Below are positions 18,633 to 26,790 of a stretch of DNA of 64,000 bases, piece by piece; position 1 is the stretch's first letter; each line of letters starts with the position of its first letter. The notes beneath the pieces were generated by a model, which did no database searches, was not told the DNA's origin, and saw only the letters and a program-made list of their open reading frames with translations. The position numbers were made by a program, and so were the translations under genes. The stretch is taken from the NCBI RefSeq assembly GCF_023634865.1, contig NZ_JAMLJN010000001.1:463780-527779 (forward strand). Reading direction: 5' to 3'. The stretch comes from Flavobacterium fragile (GTDB taxonomy: Bacteria > Bacteroidota > Bacteroidia > Flavobacteriales > Flavobacteriaceae).

Positions 18633-19130
18633 TTATTTCTTTTTGAAGCCAATTTTGCTTCTTTCTTTTTGTTCTATATTTTTCTGATTGGTATCCATCA
18701 GATAATTCAAGGCTTTGTAGATTTCTGGAAATTGTTGTTCAATTTCTGAAACTCTATTTGTGATTTCTTCCAAAGACAAAATTGAATTTCTCAGCACTAC
18801 AAAAGTTCTCATAATTGCAATGTTTACTTCAATTGCTTTTTTTGAATTTAATACAGAGGACAACATGGCAACACCTTGTTCTGTAAAAGCAAAAGGCATA
18901 TATCTTGTTCCTCCGTAACTTGAGGTCGCAAATTGCGACCTCAAGTTGTCAAATTCCTCTTTTGTAAGTTCAAACATAAAATCTTCAGGAAATCTTTCGA
19001 TATTCCTTCTGACAGCTTCTTTTAGTCTTTTTGTTTCAATTTGGTAAAGAAATGCCAAATCAAAATCTAACATTACTTTTTGATTTCTAATTACATAAAT
19101 TTTGTTGTTGATAATCTCTAATTTTTGCAT
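18633..19130 (-). CDS. ORF6N domain protein
   Basis: A 165-residue protein. The ORF6N domain fills residues 5-90: KIYVIRNQKVMLDFDLAFLYQIETK, then RRNIERFPEDFMFELTKEEF, LRSQFATSSYGGTRY and PFAFTEQGVAMLSSVL. The tail is predicted coiled coil. ORF6N was defined in phage and transposable-element proteins as a DNA-binding or antirepressor-like domain, but single chromosomal copies are frequent in Bacteroidota and no prophage is near. The codons for NLRSQFATSS lie in a perfect 15-bp inverted repeat. Its stop is 4 bases before the start of the phosphohexomutase gene. Confidence 0.88.
   Translation of the reverse strand: MQKLEIINNKIYVIRNQKVMLDFDLAFLYQIETKRLKEAVRRNIERFPEDFMFELTKEEFDNLRSQFATSSYGGTRYMPFAFTEQGVAMLSSVLNSKKAIEVNIAIMRTFVVLRNSILSLEEITNRVSEIEQQFPEIYKALNYLMDTNQKNIEQKERSKIGFKKK
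18917..18947. repeat. Perfect 15-bp inverted repeat inside the ORF6N gene
   Basis: AACTTGAGGTCGCAA (18917-18931), one central base, then TTGCGACCTCAAGTT (18933-18947). The arms are perfect and GC-richer than the surroundings. On the coding strand they encode NLRSQFATSS. Confidence 0.85.
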
Positions 19131-19166
19131 GGCGTGTATAATTTAAAAAGTTAATGATTCTGTTTT

Positions 19167-19201
19167 ACTCTCAACTTTTACGTCCCAACTCCTCACTAAT
19201 C
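19167..19201. repeat. Degenerate heptamer repeat block overlapping a gene end
   Basis: Five 7-nt units: ACTCTCA, ACTTTTA, CGTCCCA, ACTCCTC, ACTAATC. The block runs over the stop codon and last ten codons of the glycosyltransferase gene, and parallels the block at 15036-15070 unit by unit. Confidence 0.7.
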
Positions 19202-20124
19202 TTATAACGTTCTTCGTTGTTTTTGGTTCTAAGGATAATTTCACCTAAAAATCCGGCTAAGAATAACTGGGTTCCAATAATCATTGCAGTTAATGATAGA
19301 TAAAATTGTGGTCTTTCAGTAATTAATCTTCCAGAAGTATTGATGAACAATTTATCGATTCCTAAATAGAAAGCGAATAAAAATCCAATTACAAACATAA
19401 TAGAACCTAATAATCCGAAAAGGTGCATGGGGCGTTTTCCGAAAGTTGATAGAAACCAAATTGTAATCAAATCTAAGAAGCCATTGATAAAACGGCTCAT
19501 TCCGAATTTGGAACTTCCGTATTTTCGAGCTTGATGAATCACCACTTTTTCACCGATTTTTCCAAATCCAGCATTCTTAGCTAGAACCGGAATGTAACGG
19601 TGCATTTCACCTGAAACTTCGATATTTTTAATAACGATATTTTTGTAGGCTTTCAATCCACAATTGAAATCATTCAATTTTACGCCAGATGTTTTTCTTG
19701 CCGCCCAATTAAATAATTTTGATGGAATATTTTTCGCAACAACCGAATCGTAGCGTTTTTTCTTCCAACCTGAAATTAAATCATAATTATCTTCGGTAAT
19801 TAAACGGAATAATTCTGGAATTTCATCGGGACTATCTTGTAAATCGGCATCCATGGTAATTACTACATCACCTTGAGCTTTTGCAAAACCAGCATGTAAG
19901 GCTTGTGATTTTCCATAATTTCTAAGAAAACGAATTCCTATTACATTCGGATTTTCGTGCGATAATTTTTCAATAACATTCCAAGAAGCATCTGTACTAC
20001 CATCATCAATAAAAAGGATTTCATAGGAATAGTTGTGCGTTTGCATCACTTTCACAATCCAATTGTGCAATTCAGGTAACGACTCTTGTTCGTTTAATAA
20101 TGGGATAACTATGGATAAATTCAT
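19171..20124 (-). CDS. GT2 family glycosyltransferase (polyprenyl-phosphate sugar transferase type)
   Basis: A 317-residue membrane-associated enzyme of the DPM1/GtrB/ArnC type, which transfers a sugar from a nucleotide donor to a polyprenyl phosphate. The catalytic domain (about 1-225) has the GT-A motifs LLNEQESLPEL, DDGSTD and DADLQD (metal-binding DxD region). Two C-terminal membrane helices (about 232-258 and 275-300) follow. The last ten residues (about KISEELGRKS) are encoded within a heptamer repeat block, so the tail may have been altered by the repeat. The start lies 4 bases after the stop of the upstream DUF4199 gene. Confidence 0.9.
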   Translation of the reverse strand: MNLSIVIPLLNEQESLPELHNWIVKVMQTHNYSYEILFIDDGSTDASWNVIEKLSHENPNVIGIRFLRNYGKSQALHAGFAKAQGDVVITMDADLQDSPDEIPELFRLITEDNYDLISGWKKKRYDSVVAKNIPSKLFNWAARKTSGVKLNDFNCGLKAYKNIVIKNIEVSGEMHRYIPVLAKNAGFGKIGEKVVIHQARKYGSSKFGMSRFINGFLDLITIWFLSTFGKRPMHLFGLLGSIMFVIGFLFAFYLGIDKLFINTSGRLITERPQFYLSLTAMIIGTQLFLAGFLGEIILRTKNNEERYKISEELGRKS

Positions 20125-20128
20125 TGAT

Positions 20129-20668
20129 TTAGAATACGGGTTGATTTTTTTTGAAGATAGCTGCTAAAATTAAATTCATAATTGAAGAAACTAAAAAAGC
20201 AATTAAAGTTCCTTGTGCTATATTCAGAATAGAAAAATTATTAGTTTCTGCAATTTTTTTTAAGTCTTCATTACTAACTTTTGTAAAACTTTTCATTGCA
20301 TTTTGAGCAAGTATTTGTTGTTCATTCATAAATTTATTCAACAATTCTCCATAAGCAGCATCTATAAAGTTATTGAATAGAAAAGTGAACGACTGCGATA
20401 TTAATATTCCAATTAATATGGTAATGGTTAGAGTAGTAAATAGTTCTTTAAGTGAAATAAAACCATTGAACTCTTTCTTGGTTTTGTTGCATTGAATAAT
20501 TCTAACAACAAGATAAGCCATCCAAAAAATAAATTGAAGTACAGAATTAAGGATAGCATTTTCCTTAGAAATTCCTCCCATCGCATAAACGATCATTTGG
20601 GATGTAATTCCTAAAATACCTAAGATGATACCAAAGTTAATTCCGTTTTTTTTGATAATTTCGTTCAT
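20129..20668 (-). CDS. DUF4199 domain membrane protein
   Basis: A 179-residue inner-membrane protein with four hydrophobic segments (about 10-30, 40-58, 72-95 and 150-172). The overall pattern of an N-terminal FGIILGILGI helix, a central FISLKELFTT stretch and a C-terminal GTLIAFLVSSIMNLILAAIFKK matches the Bacteroidota-specific DUF4199 family. The function is unknown. In Flavobacteriia it is typically the partner of the GT2 gene that follows it, and the 4-base spacing here supports a shared role in polyprenyl-linked glycan metabolism, which is inference. Confidence 0.85.
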   Translation of the reverse strand: MNEIIKKNGINFGIILGILGITSQMIVYAMGGISKENAILNSVLQFIFWMAYLVVRIIQCNKTKKEFNGFISLKELFTTLTITILIGILISQSFTFLFNNFIDAAYGELLNKFMNEQQILAQNAMKSFTKVSNEDLKKIAETNNFSILNIAQGTLIAFLVSSIMNLILAAIFKKNQPVF

Positions 20669-20757
20669 AGTTTGTTTTGGTTTTAATAATTTACAAATAT
20701 AAGAATTCTAATCGTTGTAGGGTAAGAGTTAAAAAATAAAAAAAAGTTTCAGAAACA

Positions 20758-20787
20758 TTGGTAAATTGAAAATTAAATGTAATTTTG
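20758..20787 (+). promoter_or_regulatory. Promoter of the L31 gene (TTG-N19-TAATTTTG)
   Basis: TTG at 20758-20760 and TAATTTTG at 20780-20787 fit the Bacteroidota -33/-7 pattern with a 19-base spacer. A leader of roughly 100 bases follows before the ATG, with a small AACC-AAAA-GGTT hairpin. Confidence 0.75.
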
Positions 20788-20895
20788 CACTCTCAAATAA
20801 AAAAGTTTATAAACCAAAAGGTTATATGTTGTTTACACCTTTACAGAATAAAGCCGCGAAACAAAGTATAATCGATTAATAAAAAGATTTACAAA

Positions 20896-21147
20896 ATGAA
20901 AAAAGGTATTCACCCAGAAAATTACAGATTAGTAGCTTTCAAAGACATGTCAAATGAGGATGTATTTATTACAAAATCTACAGTAGAAACAAAAGAAACA
21001 ATTGTTTACGAAGGAGTTGAATATCCTGTGTATAAAATGGAGATCTCTAGAACGTCTCACCCATTCTATACAGGTAAATCTAAACTTATTGATACTGCGG
21101 GTCGTATCGATAAATTCAACAGCAAATACGCTAAGAAAGCTAAATAA
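20896..21147 (+). CDS. rpmE: 50S ribosomal protein L31, type B
   Basis: An 83-residue protein with the type B features: MKKGIHPENYR at the start, the inserted VYEGVEYPVYKMEIS segment, SHPFYTGKSKLIDTAGRIDKF at the end of the fold, and no CxxC zinc-binding cysteines. It sits on the large subunit near the central protuberance. It is monocistronic, with its own promoter, a long leader that may carry regulation, and a clear terminator. In Proteobacteria type B L31 often replaces the zinc form under zinc starvation; here it may be the only copy, which the window cannot show. Confidence 0.95.
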   Translation: MKKGIHPENYRLVAFKDMSNEDVFITKSTVETKETIVYEGVEYPVYKMEISRTSHPFYTGKSKLIDTAGRIDKFNSKYAKKAK

Positions 21148-21170
21148 TTTTTTGCTTTTTCAAAATAATA

Positions 21171-21200
21171 AAAAGCTTCACATTTTGTGGAGCTTTTTTT
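21171..21200 (+). terminator. Rho-independent terminator after L31
   Basis: AAAAGCTTCACA pairs with TGTGGAGCTTTT (one G-T wobble) around a TTTT loop, followed by more T. Confidence 0.85.
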
Positions 21201-21249
21201 GTGGAATAAATTGTACTTTTGAATTTAAAATATAAAAACTTATCGTACA

Positions 21250-21268
21250 GACAAGTCATTGACTTGTC
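21250..21268 (+). repeat. Small hairpin upstream of the GlmU-like gene
   Basis: GACAAGTC - ATT - GACTTGTC, a perfect 8-bp inverted repeat 19 bases before the ATG. It could be an operator or 5'-UTR hairpin; no T-run follows. Confidence 0.6.
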
Positions 21269-21286
21269 TCATTAAAATATAAAAAT

Positions 21287-22462
21287 ATGAACTATATACT
21301 TTTTGACGGAACTGTTCGCAATGCATTGCTTCCTTTCACTTTTACTCGTCCAGTAGCTGATATTCGTATCGGAATTTTAACGATTCGTGAAAAGTGGGAA
21401 AAATATTTAGGATATACTACTACAACGCTTACAGAAGAGTACTTGATGGAGAAATATCCTATGGTAGAAATGGAAGAAAACATTATGATTAACGCTTCGT
21501 TTTTACCCAATCCGATTTTAGTTGATATGGTTCAAAATCTGAATCCAAAAGAAGCCATTCTTTTTGGAGAAGAGATTATTGCTTTTCATACTTTAGATAC
21601 CCAAGAAGATATTGATTTTGATGAGTATGAATTAATTGAATATGAAGGTGATGTATTAAGAATAGAAAATACTTGGGATATTTTTGCAAAGAATGATGTC
21701 GCAATTCGTGAAGATTTTGAGCTGTTAACTGAAGATCGTTATTCACAACCTATTCCAAAAAGCGTTAATGTAATTGCTCCAGAAAACATCTTTATAGAAG
21801 TAGGAGCTAAATTAGAATTTGTTACTTTAAATGCTTCAACGGGTCCAATCTACATCGGAAAAAATGCTGAAATCATGGAAGGTTCGGTGATTCGTGGACC
21901 ATTTGCTTTGTGTGAAGAAGCACAAGTAAAATTAGGAACAAAAGTTTACGGAGCAACAACTATTGGACCACATTGTCGTATTGGTGGCGAAGTAAATAAT
22001 TCGGTTTTATTTGGTTATTCTAATAAAGGTCATGATGGGTTTTTAGGAAATTCGGTTTTAGGAGAGTGGTGTAACATTGGTGCTGATTCGAATAATTCCA
22101 ATTTAAAAAACAACTATGAAGAAGTACGTTTGTGGAGTTATGAAACGGAGGGTTTTGCAAGAACAGGTTTGCAATTTTGCGGTTTAATGATGGGAGATCA
22201 TAGTAAATGTGGTATCAACACCATGTTCAACACAGGAACCGTGGTTGGAGTTTCAGCTAATATTTTTGGATCTGGATTTCCAAGAAATTTTGTGCCAAGT
22301 TTTTCTTGGGGCGGGGCTTCTGGATTTACTACTTATATAACTAAAAAAGCTTTTGAAACCGCTAAAATTGTAATGAGTCGCCGTCATGTTGTATTTACGG
22401 ATCAAGACGCTAAAATTTTAGAACACGTTTTTGAGGAGACTAAAAAATACAGAAAAGAGTAA
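21287..22462 (+). CDS. GlmU-family sugar nucleotidyltransferase/acetyltransferase
   Basis: A 391-residue protein of the Bacteroidota alternative GlmU group, thought to make UDP-GlcNAc or a similar activated sugar. The N-terminal half (about 1-180) is a divergent nucleotidyltransferase starting NYILFDGTVRNALLPFTFTRP instead of the classical LAAGxGTRM. The C-terminal half (about 185-370) is a left-handed beta-helix with hexapeptide repeats (for example IGKNAEIMEGSVIRGPFALC and IGPHCRIGGEVNNSVLFG). The GDHSKCGIN segment is typical of this group's acetyltransferase part. Exact substrate specificity is inferred from family membership. Confidence 0.85.
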   Translation: MNYILFDGTVRNALLPFTFTRPVADIRIGILTIREKWEKYLGYTTTTLTEEYLMEKYPMVEMEENIMINASFLPNPILVDMVQNLNPKEAILFGEEIIAFHTLDTQEDIDFDEYELIEYEGDVLRIENTWDIFAKNDVAIREDFELLTEDRYSQPIPKSVNVIAPENIFIEVGAKLEFVTLNASTGPIYIGKNAEIMEGSVIRGPFALCEEAQVKLGTKVYGATTIGPHCRIGGEVNNSVLFGYSNKGHDGFLGNSVLGEWCNIGADSNNSNLKNNYEEVRLWSYETEGFARTGLQFCGLMMGDHSKCGINTMFNTGTVVGVSANIFGSGFPRNFVPSFSWGGASGFTTYITKKAFETAKIVMSRRHVVFTDQDAKILEHVFEETKKYRKE

Positions 22463-22531
22463 GTTTAAAATAGAATTATAGTTTATTTGATTTTTTTTAT
22501 TAAATTTATATAAACTATTAAATTAAATCAA

Positions 22532-23392
22532 ATGAAAAAAATTACTCTCTTTTTATTGTTTGGGGTATCAACAATTGGTTTTACTCAAACGGCTATAACT
22601 TTGTCACAGAATACTAGTATGACAATAGTTACTCCAAGTACTGTGACATGTAACATAAATGGAGTTCCGACTGAAAATTATTTTTATAGATATTTTGATT
22701 TAACTGCGTTGGGTTATTCTCAGTTTGAAGTTAACAGAATAGATTTTGGAGTAGAAGAATATACCCCTGGTACGGGTTCATATTTCGTAGAAGTTCAGGT
22801 GTATTCGAATTCTGGAGGTGTTTTTCCAGCAGGTACATTGACACTTTTAGGTTCTCAAAGTGTTGAAATATTAAGTTCATATGTTGGAAATATCGTTCCA
22901 GTTACTCTTGCAACTCCTATAATGGTTTCAACACAACAAATGATTATTGCTTTAAAAATTAACAATGCACAAACCGATAGTGGTGGTAATGGGGCAGGTT
23001 TCTTTCCCGGAAGCAACGGCTTAGGACAATCGGCTCCTTCCTATATTTCAGCTTCAGCGTGCGGAATTTCCACTATTTCAGATATTGCTGCTATTGGATT
23101 TCCTAATGTTCATATTGTTTTGACAGCTACCGGAAATCCTACAGCATTGAGTAGTCAAGATTTTAATTTTGAAAATTCGATCAAATTATATCCTAATCCA
23201 GTTCAAGATTTGTTGACTATACAATCTGATGTCGCTACAATAGAATCTGTAACTATACTAGATGTTAACGGTAGAAGTATTATGAGTTCGAACTCAACTT
23301 TTATTGATGTTTCTCAATTACAAAGTGGTGTTTACCTAGTAAATATTAAATCTGGTGATGGTGTGTTGACAAAAAAATTCTTGAAAAATTAA
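22532..23392 (+). CDS. T9SS type A sorting domain-containing secreted protein
   Basis: A 286-residue protein with a Sec signal peptide (MKKITLFLLFGVSTIGFTQ) and a C-terminal type A sorting domain of the type IX secretion system (about residues 215-286): LYPNPVQDLLTI, then VTILDVNGRSI, DVSQLQSGVYLVNI and a basic end, TKKFLKN. The sorting domain is cleaved and the mature protein is secreted or attached to the surface. The middle (about 20-210) is beta-rich and resembles a jelly-roll or carbohydrate-binding-like module, but I do not recognise a family. It is monocistronic with its own terminator. Confidence 0.9.
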   Translation: MKKITLFLLFGVSTIGFTQTAITLSQNTSMTIVTPSTVTCNINGVPTENYFYRYFDLTALGYSQFEVNRIDFGVEEYTPGTGSYFVEVQVYSNSGGVFPAGTLTLLGSQSVEILSSYVGNIVPVTLATPIMVSTQQMIIALKINNAQTDSGGNGAGFFPGSNGLGQSAPSYISASACGISTISDIAAIGFPNVHIVLTATGNPTALSSQDFNFENSIKLYPNPVQDLLTIQSDVATIESVTILDVNGRSIMSSNSTFIDVSQLQSGVYLVNIKSGDGVLTKKFLKN

Positions 23393-23413
23393 ATATTGAT
23401 ATAATCAAACGTG

Positions 23414-23450
23414 ATAAACTCTTTCAAATCCTTGGAAGAGTTTATTTTTT
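23414..23450 (+). terminator. Terminator after the T9SS cargo gene
   Basis: ATAAACTCTT and AAGAGTTTAT form a perfect 10-bp stem around a 12-nt loop, followed by a T-run. Confidence 0.8.
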
Positions 23451-23476
23451 GTATTCTAAATTAATACTTAACTTTG
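23449..23476 (+). promoter_or_regulatory. Promoter of mtaB (TTG-N17-TAACTTTG)
   Basis: TTG at 23449-23451 and TAACTTTG at 23469-23476, directly after the preceding terminator, 46 bases before the ATG. Confidence 0.65.
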
Positions 23477-23521
23477 CAGTCTCAATTTTTTGACAACGAT
23501 TTCATTAATTGAGATTTACTT

Positions 23522-24850
23522 ATGGAAAACAAGAAAAAAGTCGCGTTCTATACTTTAGGATGCAAGTTAAACTTCTCAGAAACGTCTACAATTGCACGTG
23601 ATTTTCAAAATGAAGGATTTGAACGTGTTGATTTTGAAGAAATTGCCGATATTTATGTAATCAATACTTGTTCGGTTACGGATAATGCGGATAAGCAATT
23701 TAAGCAGATTGTTAAAAAAGCAATGAAGCTAAACGACAAAGCATTTGTTGCCGCAGTCGGTTGTTATGCCCAATTAAAACCAGAGGAATTAGCCGCAGTT
23801 GATGGTGTTGATTTGGTTTTAGGCGCTACCGAAAAATTCAAGATTACCGATTATATTAATGACTTGTCGAAAAACGACATGGGTGAAGTACATTCCTGTG
23901 AAATCGAAGAGGCAGATTTCTATGTAGGAAGTTATTCAATTGGCGATAGAACACGCGCGTTTTTAAAAGTGCAAGATGGTTGTGATTATAAATGTACGTA
24001 TTGTACGATTCCGTTAGCTCGTGGAATTTCTCGAAGTGATGCATTAGAAAATGTGTTGAAAAATGCCAAAGAAATTTCAGAACAAGGTATAAAAGAAATT
24101 GTTCTTACTGGTGTTAACATTGGCGATTATGGAAAAGGAGAATTCGGAAATAAAAAACACGAACATACTTTTCTTGATTTAGTAAAAGCTTTAGATGAAG
24201 TAGAAGGAATCGAGCGTTTGCGAATTTCTTCTATAGAACCTAATTTATTGAAAAACGAAACGATTGAATTCGTATCACAAAGTCGAACATTCGTTCCGCA
24301 TTTTCACATTCCACTACAATCGGGTTCAAACGATATTTTGAAGAAAATGAAACGTCGTTATATGCGAGAATTATATTCGGATCGAGTAGCTAAGATTCGT
24401 GAAGTAATGCCTCATGCTTGTATTGGAGTTGATGTGATTGTTGGATTTCCAGGTGAAACAGATGATCATTTTTTAGAAACGTACCATTTTTTGAATGATT
24501 TAGATATTTCCTATTTACATGTTTTTACTTATTCGGAAAGAGATAATACTGAAGCGGTAGAAATGGATGGAGTAGTGCCAATGAACGTGCGTTCGAAAAG
24601 AAGTAAAATGTTACGCGGACTTTCGGTTAAGAAAAGAAGAGCGTTTTATGAAAGTCAAATTGGAACCAATAGAACCGTTTTATTCGAAAGCGAAAATAAA
24701 GAAGGCTACATTCACGGATTTACAGAAAATTACGTAAAAGTAAAAACACCTTGGAATCCAGAATTAGTCAATACATTACACGAAATTAATCTAACCAAGA
24801 TTGACGAAGACGGAAGCGTAAGAATGGAATTTTTAAACGTAGAAGCATAA
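23522..24850 (+). CDS. mtaB: tRNA (N6-threonylcarbamoyladenosine(37)) methylthiotransferase MtaB
   Basis: A radical-SAM enzyme that converts t6A37 to ms2t6A37 in ANN-decoding tRNAs. It is 442 residues long with three parts: an N-terminal UPF0004 domain holding a second iron-sulfur cluster through Cys14, Cys50 and Cys81; a radical-SAM core with the CxxxCxxC motif at Cys154, Cys158 and Cys161 (GCDYKCTYCT); and a C-terminal TRAM-like domain (about 375-440). The N-terminal TLGCKLNFSE is the MtaB form; MiaB typically has TxGCQMNxxD. It has its own promoter and terminator. Confidence 0.93.
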   Translation: MENKKKVAFYTLGCKLNFSETSTIARDFQNEGFERVDFEEIADIYVINTCSVTDNADKQFKQIVKKAMKLNDKAFVAAVGCYAQLKPEELAAVDGVDLVLGATEKFKITDYINDLSKNDMGEVHSCEIEEADFYVGSYSIGDRTRAFLKVQDGCDYKCTYCTIPLARGISRSDALENVLKNAKEISEQGIKEIVLTGVNIGDYGKGEFGNKKHEHTFLDLVKALDEVEGIERLRISSIEPNLLKNETIEFVSQSRTFVPHFHIPLQSGSNDILKKMKRRYMRELYSDRVAKIREVMPHACIGVDVIVGFPGETDDHFLETYHFLNDLDISYLHVFTYSERDNTEAVEMDGVVPMNVRSKRSKMLRGLSVKKRRAFYESQIGTNRTVLFESENKEGYIHGFTENYVKVKTPWNPELVNTLHEINLTKIDEDGSVRMEFLNVEA

Positions 24851-24851
24851 A

Positions 24852-24880
24852 AAATCCCGATTCATTCGGGATTTATTTTA
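24852..24880 (+). terminator. Terminator after mtaB
   Basis: AAATCCCGA / TCGGGATTT, a perfect 9-bp stem with a 5-nt loop and a T-rich tail. Confidence 0.85.
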
Positions 24881-24893
24881 TGTTAATCTGAAA

Positions 24894-25175
24894 TTATAAT
24901 TTTATTCCCGGAGGTAACATTTCTTGATATTTTCTGTTTTTCCTGAAGAAGCTAACAAATTTGGAATGCGTTGGAACCACTTTTAATTTACGTTCTAGCG
25001 CAATTTCTAAAACCGATTTGATAAATTCGTTATGTAACTCCTCGTCTTCGTTATTATTGCTGCAAAATTTAGTCAAAAACAACTTGCGTTCTTGTATAGA
25101 ATATTCAATAGCGACTAACCCCGAGTTGGTAATAATTTCAAATTGTCTTAAAAGTTCATTATCTTTGATTTCCAT
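24894..25175 (-). CDS. Small GNAT-like protein (COG2388 type)
   Basis: A 93-residue protein from the ATG at 25175 (MEIKDNELLRQFEI). The pattern matches short GNAT-fold proteins of the YidJ/COG2388 type: an N-terminal strand pair, GLVAIEYSIQERKLFLTKF, then a helix EFIKSVLEIALERKLKVVPTHSKFVSFFRKN and a final YQEMLPPG. The usual acetyl-CoA-binding GxGxG loop is replaced by the acidic stretch EDEELHNEF, a feature of this small group. It may be an acyl-binding or acetyltransferase protein; the substrate is unknown. It diverges from the hydrolase gene with 46 bases between starts. Confidence 0.7.
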   Translation of the reverse strand: MEIKDNELLRQFEIITNSGLVAIEYSIQERKLFLTKFCSNNNEDEELHNEFIKSVLEIALERKLKVVPTHSKFVSFFRKNRKYQEMLPPGIKL

Positions 25176-25221
25176 GATGCCTTTCAATTAGGGTGCAAAT
25201 TTACGAAACTTTTTTAAAACA

Positions 25222-25890
25222 ATGGTAATGAGTAAGATTCCAATTTATTTTATGCCAGGTTTGGCCGCAAGTCCAACAATTTTTGAAAACATACAATTAC
25301 CAGAAGACCAATTTGAAATGCATTTTTTGGAATGGTTTTTGCCAAATGAAAAAGAAAGTATCGAAAGTTATGCCCATCGCATGATCGAGAAAATTCAGCA
25401 TGAAAATCCTGTTTTAGTTGGGGTTTCTTTTGGTGGAGTTTTGGTTCAGGAAATCGCAAAGCAAATGAAAGTTCGTAAAGTGATTATCATTTCAAGTGTT
25501 AAATCGAATACTGAATTTCCTCAGCGTTTTAAAGTAGCAAAGGCAACAAAAGCGTATAAGTTAATTCCAACTCAACTTTTAGCGGATATTGAAAAATTGG
25601 TAAAATATGCTTTTGGAGATAATATTGTAGCCAAGCGATTAAAATTGTATGAAAAATATTTATCCGTTCGTGATAAGCATTATTTAGATTGGGCTATCGA
25701 AACCATTTTGTGTTGGAGCCAAAAAGAAGTAAATGAATCGGTTGTTCATATTCATGGTGATGCGGATGAGGTTTTTCCGATTAAAAACATTCAAAAATGT
25801 ATTGTTGTAAAAGGCGGAACACACATTATGATTGTTAATAAGTTCAAATGGTTGAATGAAAACTTACCTAAATTAATTTTAAACGATTGA
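25222..25890 (+). CDS. Alpha/beta hydrolase
   Basis: A 222-residue serine hydrolase fold. The oxyanion-hole region is YFMPGLAASP, and the nucleophile elbow GVSFGG places the catalytic Ser at about 69. A late acid is likely in the HGDADEVFP segment, and the histidine is in KGGTHIMIV. A second in-frame ATG at 25228 (MSKIPIYF) is an equally good start. It is compact, without a lid domain. The substrate is unknown. Its stop (25888-25890) lies 2 bases before the ATG of the lytic transglycosylase gene, so the two form an operon. Confidence 0.85.
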   Translation: MVMSKIPIYFMPGLAASPTIFENIQLPEDQFEMHFLEWFLPNEKESIESYAHRMIEKIQHENPVLVGVSFGGVLVQEIAKQMKVRKVIIISSVKSNTEFPQRFKVAKATKAYKLIPTQLLADIEKLVKYAFGDNIVAKRLKLYEKYLSVRDKHYLDWAIETILCWSQKEVNESVVHIHGDADEVFPIKNIQKCIVVKGGTHIMIVNKFKWLNENLPKLILND

Positions 25891-25892
25891 AA

Positions 25893-26780
25893 ATGAGAAA
25901 GAATCTAAAGAAAATGCTAATTATAGGAATGGTTGCTCTTTTAGCAAGTTCCTTAATTTATGGAGTAGTTTCAGATGATACAAAATATTCGCCAATAGGT
26001 TATAGTCTGAAAATGGACTTTTCTGGTGAAGAAGTACCAACCTTTATGGCAGATGTTCAAGAACGTTTGGATAAAGAAATGATTACTAATATGAATTATC
26101 ATACTAACACGACTTTGGTTATTAAACGTGCCAATAAAGTATTTCCAATAATCGAACCTATTTTAGCTAAATACGGTGTGCCTGATGATTTTAAGTATTT
26201 AGCGGTAATTGAAAGTAGTTTAGTGAATGCGGTTTCACCTGCTGGTGCTAGAGGAATTTGGCAATTTATGCCAGAGACAGCTAAGGAAAAAGGAATGGAA
26301 GTAAGTGATGAGGTTGATGAACGTTATCATTTAGAAAAATCAACGGAGGCAGCTTGTAAATATCTTTTAAAAGCCAAAGAAAAATTTGGTTCTTGGACAT
26401 TAGCTGCGGCTTCTTATAATGGCGGAATGAATGGTATTTCAAAAAGATTAGAGGAGCAGCAAGTAGATAATTACTATGATTTACTATTAACTGAGGAAAC
26501 ATCTCGATATGTTTTTAGAATTCTAGCCTTAAAAGAAATTATGACACATGCTCATAAATATGGTTTTAGTATTCCAAAAGAAGCGTTGTATTATACAATT
26601 CCAACTAAAAAAATAGTAATTGATTCTTCGATTACTGATTTAGCAAAGTTTGCCAAAATTCAAGGCGTGAATTATAAGATTTTAAAAATTCACAATCCTT
26701 GGTTACGCGATAAAAAATTAACCAACACTACAGGAAAAAAATATGAAATCGAAATCCCAACTTCAGGATATAACAAATAA
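25893..26780 (+). CDS. Lytic transglycosylase
   Basis: A 295-residue enzyme that cleaves the glycan strands of peptidoglycan. The ATG at 25893 gives MRKNLKKMLIIGMVALLASS, a signal anchor. The SLT domain (about 85-215) has the catalytic glutamate in ESSLVNAVSPAGARGIWQF, then MPETAKEKGM and AAASYNGG. A short C-terminal LysM-like region (about 240-295) follows. The layout is that of MltD-like enzymes. It overlaps the start of the downstream TauE open frame but not its likely true start, and it follows the hydrolase gene directly. Confidence 0.9.
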   Translation: MRKNLKKMLIIGMVALLASSLIYGVVSDDTKYSPIGYSLKMDFSGEEVPTFMADVQERLDKEMITNMNYHTNTTLVIKRANKVFPIIEPILAKYGVPDDFKYLAVIESSLVNAVSPAGARGIWQFMPETAKEKGMEVSDEVDERYHLEKSTEAACKYLLKAKEKFGSWTLAAASYNGGMNGISKRLEEQQVDNYYDLLLTEETSRYVFRILALKEIMTHAHKYGFSIPKEALYYTIPTKKIVIDSSITDLAKFAKIQGVNYKILKIHNPWLRDKKLTNTTGKKYEIEIPTSGYNK

Positions 26781-26790
26781 TAAGCAACCA

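Noticed and set aside
18633..19130. ORF6N gene as evidence of a prophage
   Set aside because: The flanking genes are core metabolism and envelope genes in close spacing; no other phage gene is present.
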